Below are positions 26,210-35,216 of a DNA stretch of 64,000 nt, piece by piece. The notes beneath the pieces are model-generated. The model was not told the DNA's origin, did not search any database, and saw only the letters and a list, made by a program, of their open reading frames with translations. The translations under genes and the position numbers were made by a program. Within the stretch, counting starts at the first letter, position 1. Every line of letters starts with the position of its first letter. The DNA is from Bizionia sp. (GTDB lineage Bacteria; Bacteroidota; Bacteroidia; Flavobacteriales; Flavobacteriaceae): positions 1 through 64,000 of the forward strand of contig JAHDHI010000005.1 in assembly GCA_020631395.1 (NCBI GenBank). The letters run 5' to 3'.

Positions 26210-29200
26210 TTAGTTAGCACCTTCTGGCAATTGTTGTATGAACACATAAGTAGCCGTTGGTGGCCCTCCAAATACAGAATTGGAAGGATTGTTGAATATG
26301 TTGTTTCTTACATACAACACATCACTTGTAGCCCCAGAATACACCGTAACACCATCCATGTCCGTATCGGTTCCAAAATAACCTTCAGATGGATAGGTCG
26401 CAGTCGGTGGGCCTCCAAATACCGAATTATCCGGATCATTGAAGACTTGACTTCTTATCGTTGGAACATCGGATAGTGCTCCAGAATAGTTCAAGCGTCC
26501 ATCTCCGTTGGCATCTCCTGCCCACATACCCAGTATTCCACTTGGCATTCCGAACGTTGTTTGGGCATCTGTTCCAAATGTAGCTGTAGTACCATCTGTG
26601 AAATCGACCGTTTTCGTTGCCGCCGTCATTAGAATGGCATTGGCACTCATAATGCCCAAATGGCTTTTATGCCTAACGCTTACATAGTAATCCGCAGAAG
26701 GGTAATTAAATACCAGAGGCGATACTCCGTCTACCCCTACGACATCGCCATCACGTTGCAACAAGGCAGATTGTGAAGCTATGATGGTCGTATTTGTGTT
26801 TTGATCTCTCAATTCCACTTGAACCCAATCAACGATTGCATTTGCTCCAGTGACATTAAGCACCGATGCATTAAAAGTCAAATTATCTGCAAAAGGACTC
26901 ACTGTTGGAATCAAACCATCCACACGCAAATCGTCTCGCATTATCGTTGGCTCGCTTCCATTAGGATTCAAGGCCGCTCCCTGTAGATATACTTTAGGGG
27001 CCACCGTTACCCTAAAGGCATCTTCAGGCCCAAAATAGTAGGTTCCAGACAATCCTGTAAACGTTCCTGTCAATATTGTGTTTCCACCAAAGGCACTAAC
27101 CGCCAAAGGTACTATTTCACCTGTTCCTTCACGCAACGCCACCAAATCCCCACTTGTCAATCCTGTTGCAGTTTCCCAACCACTTATCTCTGTCGCATCA
27201 AAATAGAAAGCCGTCGTCACATCACCAGAAGTGGTAGTGTTTGTTGGCGTTATTGTAAATGTCTTGTCCATTACGTGATTAGGCAAAGTACTGCCGTTGT
27301 ACGCTTGACCTGACGTTCCAGACCTTGAAACCGAAACATCCGTACATCCATAATTGAATGTATCGTTATTTGTAATATCCAGCATGAATTCTCCTGAGTC
27401 GTCCGCTGTGTATGACAACCCTGTTCCTGACACGTTCAATGTATCATTGGTTGTCCCTGTATTCACCGCTGTTCTAATAGAAGCATCCACATTTGCCGTA
27501 ACGGAAACATCGTCTATTCCCAATAACCATTGTCCTGTCGTATCATGGTGTCTAAATGATATGTATACATCTTGTGCCGTTGCTTGATTTTCAAAAGCTG
27601 CTGGTATGGCCACATCGTAATATGCAGCTCCTACCGCTGGAACCACAGTATCCACCAAGCGTGTTCCTGCCAATATATTTGCAACAGATCCTGTCGTTGT
27701 TGATATGTAGACTTCATAATTTTCGCTAAAGAAATTTGGATCACTCCCAGACCCTGCAAAAAACCTCAAGTTAATTCCAGATGCTCCGGCAGGAATGCCA
27801 ATAGCAGGAGACGTTATAAAGTTATCCGGGCTATAATCCACATTGTTCCATGAATAAGATACTAAAAAGTAATCCGTATAGATACCAAAAGGAGTCGTCC
27901 AATTGGACTCTTGAGCCAAGAACCAATCATCTGCAGGTTCACTATTGTTATCTATACCTGTCCAATCACTGGAATCTCCATCTGAGAAATCATCGCTGAA
28001 AAGCGTAATATTAGTACTAGCCGAAGGTACACTATCATCATCGTTAATCGTCAACGTGAGTGAATTGCTTCCTGCTGTTGCGTCTCCTCCAGTTGCAATT
28101 GAAAAATCAATGACTGCAGTTTCCGTGCCTTCTACCAATCCATCGTTATAAACTCTCACGGTAAAATCTTGCGAGGCGGTTGCTCCCGCAGCAAACATCA
28201 AACTAGGTGTCATTATGTCAAAATCAGCGCCACTTGTTGCTGTTCCTCCTGTTACACTAAAATTGGCAGTAGCGTTTGCAGATGGTCCCAATGCAACTGT
28301 TAAAGGCACAATAATGTCAACATAACAACTTGCCCCTTCTGTGGTACTCGCAGATGGACTTGAATATGATATTACTGGATTAGTAGCTCCAGCTATATCG
28401 ATGTTAGTCGAGTTTATGTTGAAAAAGATATTTCCATTTCCTTTGACCATTACTCGAGCTGTAGTGGTTTCCCCATTAGGAACTGTAATGGTATGAGATC
28501 CATCATTGGGTGTAGCCGTGGCCAAAACCGTTGGATAGGTCAATCCTCCATCTGTAGACAACAATATATCTACATTGGCCGTATTTATTGGAGCTGCAGT
28601 AGTTCCTGCAACATCCCAAGTAATCGTTTGCGTACTGCCTTGTTCCCAAGTCGTAGCTGTATTTTGTGAAGTTACTATAAAAGGCCCTCCTGCAGCTGCT
28701 GTAGTCACTGTCATCAAATCATCAGCTGTTTGACCTCCAGCTGCATTGTTGTCTCTTACGGTCAAAGCAAACTCCATGGATCTGCTTCCTATAGGCAACA
28801 CCTCCCATGGAGTAGCTCCTCCGGTAGTCAATTGCGTCAAACGAGGAATGTACCTTATTGGGTTCGTAGTTCCTTCAAATGAACGTACCATAGGCCCCGT
28901 AGCACTACCAGCAGCTGGTGGAGCTTGTCCATTCGGTGCTTGCTCTGTATCGTTTTGTTCCCATGTAAAAGTATGGGATGCCGTACCATCTGCATCTGTG
29001 GAAGATCCTACAAGCATGTATGGTGTGGAAGCTGGAATCGTATAATCATTACCTGCATCTGCAGTTGGAGCTGCATTTCCTATGTTGGTTTCAACATCGC
29101 ATGAGCTACTTGCCCCAGTCTTGACATTTGCTGAAATATCCCTAATGTTCACATAATGAAAATAAGCATCACTATTGTTTTGTATGTTCGAAGAACAAAT

Positions 29201-30376
29201 ACCTGCATATCCCATAATCGTACTTCCTGAAGCAGGTTCCACCTCCGTGGATCCATTTCCAGATCGACTACATGTATTCATCGTGTGCCACCCGTCGAAT
29301 TGGTGTCCCATTTCATGTGCTACATAATCAACATCGAAAGGATCTCCAGTTGGATCTGCTCTTCCAGTATAACCACGTCCTTTGTGTGTTCCCGTTTGAG
29401 AAGCACTTGTACATACACATCCTAAACAACCTGCATTTCCTCCTCCAGTCGTATTGAAGTTGTGTCCTATGTCATAATTGTTAACACCAATGACATTGTC
29501 AAGTGTCACTGCCGTTTGCGTATTCCACTCATTGGTCCAAGGGTCATTATTAGCTGTCAAATAGATTACATCGTCATTGTTGGCTACAAAAATCATTGTA
29601 ATTGCCAAATCTCTTTCATAGATACCATTGACCCTGGTCATCGTAATGGCCATTTGTGCTTGCACATTTGCCTTTTGAGCTGCGGTGCTTCCACTTCCTT
29701 TAAAAATGGTTGCATATTCTCCCGTACAGGATTGAGCCAATCTATAGGTTCGTAGTTTATTGTCATCCGTGGCATTTTGAGGGCTTGTATCTCCTTTAAG
29801 AGAAGACAAGTCCACTCTTTCATCTGTTAGACACTCGAACGATTGAGTGTCCATCCCTAGGCTTTCCTTGGAATATATGATGTAGTTTTGTCTGTCCTCC
29901 GTATATGGGTCAATGAACCATGAGCGCTTTGTTCCTGACAAAGTCATGGTATGCAACCCAAATTGAGTGACGGTAAACCTCATAGTTGCACTGGGATCAT
30001 CTATTCCTTGCCCTGCATAAGACTTGATCATCGGCATTTTTCTGGCCAATTCGTCTTCCATTGCAGGTGTTTCAATGATTGCAAATGTTTCAAATTCTCC
30101 AGATGCATTTGGAAATGCGATCTTGACGGGAGATTTTCTTGCAAGAACCTCTCCTCGCATGGGAGCATTCGACAATTTTCTTTTCAATCTTTCCAAATCC
30201 AACTTATAAAGCTGGAAATCTGAAGGTTTCGAACTTCTATGAACCTTCGTTTCTTTTTGCAAGCTGTTCTTGTCCGTTTTAGTCCACATATTTTTAGAAT
30301 CTCCAGTCCTATTTTGAGAGAAGCTGTAAGAAACACTAAATAATAGACCAATAATTAAAAGTGTAATTTTGTTCAT
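26210..30376 (-). CDS. Secreted M12B (reprolysin-like) metalloprotease A
   Basis: The 1388-residue protein has a signal peptide (1-20), a propeptide-like region (about 30-200) and a metzincin catalytic domain. The zinc motif is HEMGHQFDGWH at residues 354-364 (HExxHxxGxxH), with a Met-turn in SGSTIMGYAG about 30 residues later. Beyond it are an Ig-like region, a Calx-beta domain (about 665-782, ending NDDD), a jelly-roll-like segment and the shared C-terminal module (about 1122-1388) with two DxNxDG/DxDxDG loops, ending QLPEGAN. It is a close paralogue of the next gene upstream. It should degrade or process proteins outside the cell. Confidence 0.9.
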   Translation of the reverse strand: MNKITLLIIGLLFSVSYSFSQNRTGDSKNMWTKTDKNSLQKETKVHRSSKPSDFQLYKLDLERLKRKLSNAPMRGEVLARKSPVKIAFPNASGEFETFAIIETPAMEDELARKMPMIKSYAGQGIDDPSATMRFTVTQFGLHTMTLSGTKRSWFIDPYTEDRQNYIIYSKESLGMDTQSFECLTDERVDLSSLKGDTSPQNATDDNKLRTYRLAQSCTGEYATIFKGSGSTAAQKANVQAQMAITMTRVNGIYERDLAITMIFVANNDDVIYLTANNDPWTNEWNTQTAVTLDNVIGVNNYDIGHNFNTTGGGNAGCLGCVCTSASQTGTHKGRGYTGRADPTGDPFDVDYVAHEMGHQFDGWHTMNTCSRSGNGSTEVEPASGSTIMGYAGICSSNIQNNSDAYFHYVNIRDISANVKTGASSSCDVETNIGNAAPTADAGNDYTIPASTPYMLVGSSTDADGTASHTFTWEQNDTEQAPNGQAPPAAGSATGPMVRSFEGTTNPIRYIPRLTQLTTGGATPWEVLPIGSRSMEFALTVRDNNAAGGQTADDLMTVTTAAAGGPFIVTSQNTATTWEQGSTQTITWDVAGTTAAPINTANVDILLSTDGGLTYPTVLATATPNDGSHTITVPNGETTTARVMVKGNGNIFFNINSTNIDIAGATNPVISYSSPSASTTEGASCYVDIIVPLTVALGPSANATANFSVTGGTATSGADFDIMTPSLMFAAGATASQDFTVRVYNDGLVEGTETAVIDFSIATGGDATAGSNSLTLTINDDDSVPSASTNITLFSDDFSDGDSSDWTGIDNNSEPADDWFLAQESNWTTPFGIYTDYFLVSYSWNNVDYSPDNFITSPAIGIPAGASGINLRFFAGSGSDPNFFSENYEVYISTTTGSVANILAGTRLVDTVVPAVGAAYYDVAIPAAFENQATAQDVYISFRHHDTTGQWLLGIDDVSVTANVDASIRTAVNTGTTNDTLNVSGTGLSYTADDSGEFMLDITNNDTFNYGCTDVSVSRSGTSGQAYNGSTLPNHVMDKTFTITPTNTTTSGDVTTAFYFDATEISGWETATGLTSGDLVALREGTGEIVPLAVSAFGGNTILTGTFTGLSGTYYFGPEDAFRVTVAPKVYLQGAALNPNGSEPTIMRDDLRVDGLIPTVSPFADNLTFNASVLNVTGANAIVDWVQVELRDQNTNTTIIASQSALLQRDGDVVGVDGVSPLVFNYPSADYYVSVRHKSHLGIMSANAILMTAATKTVDFTDGTTATFGTDAQTTFGMPSGILGMWAGDANGDGRLNYSGALSDVPTIRSQVFNDPDNSVFGGPPTATYPSEGYFGTDTDMDGVTVYSGATSDVLYVRNNIFNNPSNSVFGGPPTATYVFIQQLPEGAN
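26281..27385. repeat. Near-identical 1105-bp tract, copy 1
   Basis: This tract matches 30642-31746 base for base at a constant offset of 4361, with one mismatch seen (26311 C, 30672 A). It covers nearly all of the shared C-terminal module and the preceding segment. Similarity drops abruptly at both ends, as in recent duplication or gene conversion. Confidence 0.95.
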
Positions 30377-30516
30377 AATAATTTGGGGAATTAAATTTTC
30401 AACGCGTTAAATATAGTGCTTTATCGTTGTTTAAATACATTTTATCGATATATTTTTTAAAAAAACTGTTAATTTAATGAACATTTCATCATAACGCTTC
30501 AATAATTCATTAAATA

Positions 30517-30553
30517 AAACCCGAACAAACAATCATTTCACTCGTTCGGGTTT
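30517..30553 (-). terminator. Terminator after protease B
   Basis: AAACCCGAAC (30517-30526) pairs with GTTCGGGTTT (30544-30553), 15 bases beyond the stop codon on the minus strand. Confidence 0.8.
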
Positions 30554-30567
30554 CATTATTATGTCAA

Positions 30568-33500
30568 TTAATTGTTTGCTCCTTCTGGCAATTGCTGTAT
30601 GAATACGTAGGTTGCCGTAGGAGGGCCTCCAAATACCGAATTGGAAGGATTGTTGAATATGTTGTTTCTTAAATACAACACATCACTTGTAGCCCCAGAA
30701 TACACCGTAACACCATCCATGTCCGTATCGGTTCCAAAATAACCTTCAGATGGATAGGTCGCAGTCGGTGGGCCTCCAAATACCGAATTATCCGGATCAT
30801 TGAAGACTTGACTTCTTATCGTTGGAACATCGGATAGTGCTCCAGAATAGTTCAAGCGTCCATCTCCGTTGGCATCTCCTGCCCACATACCCAGTATTCC
30901 ACTTGGCATTCCGAACGTTGTTTGGGCATCTGTTCCAAATGTAGCTGTAGTACCATCTGTGAAATCGACCGTTTTCGTTGCCGCCGTCATTAGAATGGCA
31001 TTGGCACTCATAATGCCCAAATGGCTTTTATGCCTAACGCTTACATAGTAATCCGCAGAAGGGTAATTAAATACCAGAGGCGATACTCCGTCTACCCCTA
31101 CGACATCGCCATCACGTTGCAACAAGGCAGATTGTGAAGCTATGATGGTCGTATTTGTGTTTTGATCTCTCAATTCCACTTGAACCCAATCAACGATTGC
31201 ATTTGCTCCAGTGACATTAAGCACCGATGCATTAAAAGTCAAATTATCTGCAAAAGGACTCACTGTTGGAATCAAACCATCCACACGCAAATCGTCTCGC
31301 ATTATCGTTGGCTCGCTTCCATTAGGATTCAAGGCCGCTCCCTGTAGATATACTTTAGGGGCCACCGTTACCCTAAAGGCATCTTCAGGCCCAAAATAGT
31401 AGGTTCCAGACAATCCTGTAAACGTTCCTGTCAATATTGTGTTTCCACCAAAGGCACTAACCGCCAAAGGTACTATTTCACCTGTTCCTTCACGCAACGC
31501 CACCAAATCCCCACTTGTCAATCCTGTTGCAGTTTCCCAACCACTTATCTCTGTCGCATCAAAATAGAAAGCCGTCGTCACATCACCAGAAGTGGTAGTG
31601 TTTGTTGGCGTTATTGTAAATGTCTTGTCCATTACGTGATTAGGCAAAGTACTGCCGTTGTACGCTTGACCTGACGTTCCAGACCTTGAAACCGAAACAT
31701 CCGTACATCCATAATTGAATGTATCGTTATTTGTAATATCCAGCATAAGCTCCCCTGAATCGTCGGTGGTATACACCGTTCCTGCTCCAGATAAGATTAA
31801 TGAATCGTTTGTCGTACCAGAGTTAACGGCAGTCTGTATAAACGTAGGAATTGTTGCCGTCACGACAACATTGTCAAGCAATAGGAGACCAGAGGTACCA
31901 GCTGGCCCATTACTGGTACTTAAATGTCTGAACACCACATAACCGGATTGCCCTGAGATATTGGTCACGTCCAAAGATATGACCACACCTCCACCTGAAG
32001 GAGTCGTTCCACTACCCAATGAAATTCCTCCTGTAATAGTTGCCACACTAGATACATCGGTAGTCCAGTACACTTCATATGGTTCAGCATCCTGAAATCC
32101 ACCTACTCCATAAGAGAAATTCACGTTCGTTGCCATTGTCGGAATGGTTATAGCGTTTGTATTGTGATAAAAATTATCTGGTTTAATATTGTTCCCCGAA
32201 GTATTGGGCAATAATCCCCCTTGAGATTCCGAAGCCGCAAAAAAGTTAGTGATTCCAGGATATGTCACACCTGAGTAACAGCATAACCAGTCTCGAGTAT
32301 CACCATCATTGCCAAAAGCTGTCCATGCTGTATTGTCTGTTGCTTCAAAATCCGAAGACAACAAACTCACATACTGTGTTGCAACTGAAATTGCATCGTC
32401 ATTAGAAATCGTTAGCGTCATTGAATTCGTACTTGCGACAGCATCACCAGATGTCGTAAGTGTAAAGTCAACCGTTACGATCTCATCAGCTTCCACGAAA
32501 CCATCGCTGTATACTCTAATGACCAAATCTTGAGACTCCGTAGCACCTGCGGCAAACAATACGCTTGGTGTCATTAAATCGAAATCTTCTCCACTTGTTG
32601 CCGTAGCATTGGCAATTGTAAAGTTTGCCGTAGCATTAGCAGATGGAGGCAATCCTATAGTCAATGGTACGGTCACATCTGTATATGTACAATCCGACCC
32701 TTCCACTACGTCCATCTCCGTTGTTGCATACGAAACAGAAGGAAAAACGGCTCCTGAAACTTCTATTATCGCTGTGTTAATATTGAAGAAGATATGATTA
32801 GTCCCCTTTACCATAACCCTACAATTTGGCGATTCTCCCGTTGGCACAATGATGTCTGCTGATCCATTGTTTGCAACTCCTGTTGCCAATACCGTTGGGT
32901 AAGTCAAGCCTCCATCAGTTGAGAACAAAATATCTACATTGGCCGTGTTCACCCCATTTCCCGTCGTACCTGCAACATCCCATGTCACGGTTTGCGTATC
33001 CCCTTGCAACCAAGTCGTCGCCGTATTTTGAGAAGTCACCAAGAATGGCCCAGCTGCCGACGTTGTTGTCAATTTCTTTAAGTCATCTGCCGTTTGGCCA
33101 CCAGCTGCATTGTTATCTTTAACAGTCAGGGCAAAATTTATGTCTCTTGCGACACTGGATAACACTTCCCATGTCGTGGAACCATTGGAAGTTCTTAAAT
33201 CCTCCAATCTTGGAATGTATCGCGTCGGGTTTGTTGTACCTTCGAAAGACCTCGTTAAAGGGCCATCATTATAGCTTGCTTGCGGAGCTTCCTGAGTTCT
33301 TTGTTCATTGTCTATTTGCTCCCATGTAAATGTATGGGAAGCCGTTCCATCTGCATCTGTCGATATTCCCGTCAATGCATATGGTGTTGAAATTGGAATG
33401 ATCAAATCACTTCCAGCATCTGCAGTCGGTGCAGCATTACCAATGCTCGTCTCTGCAGCACAACCACTGCTAGCTCCATTTTGAAGGTTATCTGAAATAT

Positions 33501-34734
33501 CCGCTATGTTTACAAAATGAAAATATGCATCACTATTGTTTTGTACATTGACTGAACATATTCCTGCATATCCCATAATCGTACTTCCCGAAGCTGGCTC
33601 CACTTCAGATCCAATCCCATCATTATATGTTCCACCAGATCTCGAGCAAGAATTCATAGTATGATATCCACCAAATTGATGTCCCATTTCATGCGCAACA
33701 TAATCCACATCAAAAGGATCTCCAGTCGGGTCAGCTCTTCCTGTATAACCGCGTCCCTTATGAGTTCCTGTTTGGGAAGTACTAGTGCATACGCAAAACA
33801 AACAACCTGCATTTCCTCCTCCAGTCGTATTGAAGTTGTGTCCTATGTCGTAGTTGTTGACTCCAATGACAGCATCCAATGTTTGAGCTGTTTTGGTATT
33901 CCATTCGTTGCTCCATGGGTCTGAGCCCGCATCCAAATAAATAACACTGTCATTATTTGCAACAAATATCATTGTGGTAGCCAAATCTCTTTCATATATA
34001 CCATTTACCCTTGTCATCGTAATGGTCATTTGCGCTTGAACCCTAGCCTTTTGCTCAGTTATCGTACCTGTACCCAAACCAAATATTGCACCATACTCCC
34101 CTGTACAGGATTGGGCCAACCTAAAGGTTCTAAGCGTATCATCATCTATTGCTCTTTGAATCGATGTTTCATTCCTCAGGGAAGGCAAGTCGACTTCTTC
34201 ATTCGTCAAACACTCAAATCCTTGAAGATCGATCCCCAAAGCTTCTTTTGAATAGATCATGTAATTATTTCCATCTTTCGTATATGGATCAATATACCAT
34301 GTTCTTTTGGTTCCTGACAAAGTCATCGCATGCAAACCAAATTGTGTTACGGTAAAACGCATCGTTGCGCTTGGATCCTCTACACCTTGTCCCGCATAGG
34401 CTTTTATCATTGGCATTTTCCTAGCCAATTCGTCTTCCATGGCCGGGGTTTCAACAATTGCAAATGTCTCGAATTCTCCAGATGCATTTGGAAAAATTAT
34501 CCTAACTGAAGATTTTTGTGCAATCACATCCCCTCTCATTGGCACATGCATCAATTTATTCTTCAATCCTTCAAGATCCAAATTATACAATTGGAATTCC
34601 GTAGGATGAGAACTTCGGTGAACCTTAGGTTCCTTTTGTAATTCATTTTCATTCGTCTTTTTCCATAGGTCTTGGGAAAAACCATAGAAAACACATAACA
34701 ATAGACTAATAGTGCAAAGTAATTTTTTATTCAT
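30568..34734 (-). CDS. Secreted M12B (reprolysin-like) metalloprotease B
   Basis: This 1388-residue paralogue of protease A has the same plan: signal peptide, propeptide-like region, metzincin domain with HEMGHQFGGYH (348-358) and SGSTIMGYAG Met-turn, Calx-beta domain with TATSGEDFDLMTPSVLF, a jelly-roll-like region, then the shared module (about 1121-1388) ending QLPEGANN. The catalytic part differs moderately from protease A while the last 370 residues are almost identical, so the 3' end has been homogenised. The region between Calx-beta and the module (about 800-990) is the most divergent part and may set binding specificity. Confidence 0.9.
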   Translation of the reverse strand: MNKKLLCTISLLLCVFYGFSQDLWKKTNENELQKEPKVHRSSHPTEFQLYNLDLEGLKNKLMHVPMRGDVIAQKSSVRIIFPNASGEFETFAIVETPAMEDELARKMPMIKAYAGQGVEDPSATMRFTVTQFGLHAMTLSGTKRTWYIDPYTKDGNNYMIYSKEALGIDLQGFECLTNEEVDLPSLRNETSIQRAIDDDTLRTFRLAQSCTGEYGAIFGLGTGTITEQKARVQAQMTITMTRVNGIYERDLATTMIFVANNDSVIYLDAGSDPWSNEWNTKTAQTLDAVIGVNNYDIGHNFNTTGGGNAGCLFCVCTSTSQTGTHKGRGYTGRADPTGDPFDVDYVAHEMGHQFGGYHTMNSCSRSGGTYNDGIGSEVEPASGSTIMGYAGICSVNVQNNSDAYFHFVNIADISDNLQNGASSGCAAETSIGNAAPTADAGSDLIIPISTPYALTGISTDADGTASHTFTWEQIDNEQRTQEAPQASYNDGPLTRSFEGTTNPTRYIPRLEDLRTSNGSTTWEVLSSVARDINFALTVKDNNAAGGQTADDLKKLTTTSAAGPFLVTSQNTATTWLQGDTQTVTWDVAGTTGNGVNTANVDILFSTDGGLTYPTVLATGVANNGSADIIVPTGESPNCRVMVKGTNHIFFNINTAIIEVSGAVFPSVSYATTEMDVVEGSDCTYTDVTVPLTIGLPPSANATANFTIANATATSGEDFDLMTPSVLFAAGATESQDLVIRVYSDGFVEADEIVTVDFTLTTSGDAVASTNSMTLTISNDDAISVATQYVSLLSSDFEATDNTAWTAFGNDGDTRDWLCCYSGVTYPGITNFFAASESQGGLLPNTSGNNIKPDNFYHNTNAITIPTMATNVNFSYGVGGFQDAEPYEVYWTTDVSSVATITGGISLGSGTTPSGGGVVISLDVTNISGQSGYVVFRHLSTSNGPAGTSGLLLLDNVVVTATIPTFIQTAVNSGTTNDSLILSGAGTVYTTDDSGELMLDITNNDTFNYGCTDVSVSRSGTSGQAYNGSTLPNHVMDKTFTITPTNTTTSGDVTTAFYFDATEISGWETATGLTSGDLVALREGTGEIVPLAVSAFGGNTILTGTFTGLSGTYYFGPEDAFRVTVAPKVYLQGAALNPNGSEPTIMRDDLRVDGLIPTVSPFADNLTFNASVLNVTGANAIVDWVQVELRDQNTNTTIIASQSALLQRDGDVVGVDGVSPLVFNYPSADYYVSVRHKSHLGIMSANAILMTAATKTVDFTDGTTATFGTDAQTTFGMPSGILGMWAGDANGDGRLNYSGALSDVPTIRSQVFNDPDNSVFGGPPTATYPSEGYFGTDTDMDGVTVYSGATSDVLYLRNNIFNNPSNSVFGGPPTATYVFIQQLPEGANN
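30575..30822. repeat. Near-identical 248-bp tract, copy in protease B
   Basis: It matches 35224-35471 in the M36 gene at offset 4649 with one mismatch seen (30791 T, 35440 C). It encodes the last 80 or so residues of the shared module and overlaps the 1105-bp tract shared with protease A, so this gene's end is a mosaic. Confidence 0.93.
30642..31746. repeat. Near-identical 1105-bp tract, copy 2
   Basis: Partner of 26281-27385. Upstream in the gene, beyond 31746, the two genes diverge at once; downstream, at 30575-30641, this gene matches the M36 gene better than protease A. Confidence 0.95.
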
Positions 34735-35216
34735 AATCTGGGGTATTTGGGTTTCACATTACTAAATACATAAATCAACCACTGTACTTTATCATGTCGA
34801 CAACACAATGCTCAAACTAACATCCACCATAAAACTACTTGTTAAAACTTTATGGCACAACCTATTCACACATTCAATCAAATGCAAAAGAAATCAATAG
34901 CAAAGGCTTCAGGAAATGTTCAAATTTAAATTTCACAATCTCTTTACAACAAAGGGTAGCTCCCTCCATAACAACAAGTCAACATTAGTTAGCAATAATG
35001 ATAATCAACACAAAGAACAAAGTTGGGCTTCATTCAAGCATTCACAAAAAAAAGCATTTTAACCATAATAAACAACATTTAATCGATTTTTATTTCAAAT
35101 CCTCAATAAACAATTCACTAATAAACAACTACTTAAAAAATAACCATATGATAATACAATGCCCAAGTGAACGCTTGTTCACTTGGGCATTGTATTATTC
35201 TTCAACTGGTAGTCGA
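34735..35216. other. AT-rich intergenic region, 482 bp
   Basis: It holds the upstream region of protease B and the terminator of the M36 gene (35151-35198). No convincing gene was found on either strand, and no exact TAnnTTTG box was seen near the protease B start. The single open frame across it is AT-rich and looks accidental. Confidence 0.5.
35151..35198 (-). terminator. Long perfect hairpin after the M36 protease gene
   Basis: A 22-base perfect stem (35151-35172 with 35177-35198) closes a 4-base loop, GCTT. The core is GCCCAAGTGAAC. It lies 19 bases beyond the stop on the minus strand and is followed by a T-rich stretch. Confidence 0.8.

Noticed and set aside
26281-31746. Insertion sequence or transposon as the source of the 1105-bp repeat
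   Set aside because: No terminal inverted repeats, target duplications or transposase; the repeat is wholly inside two homologous coding regions.
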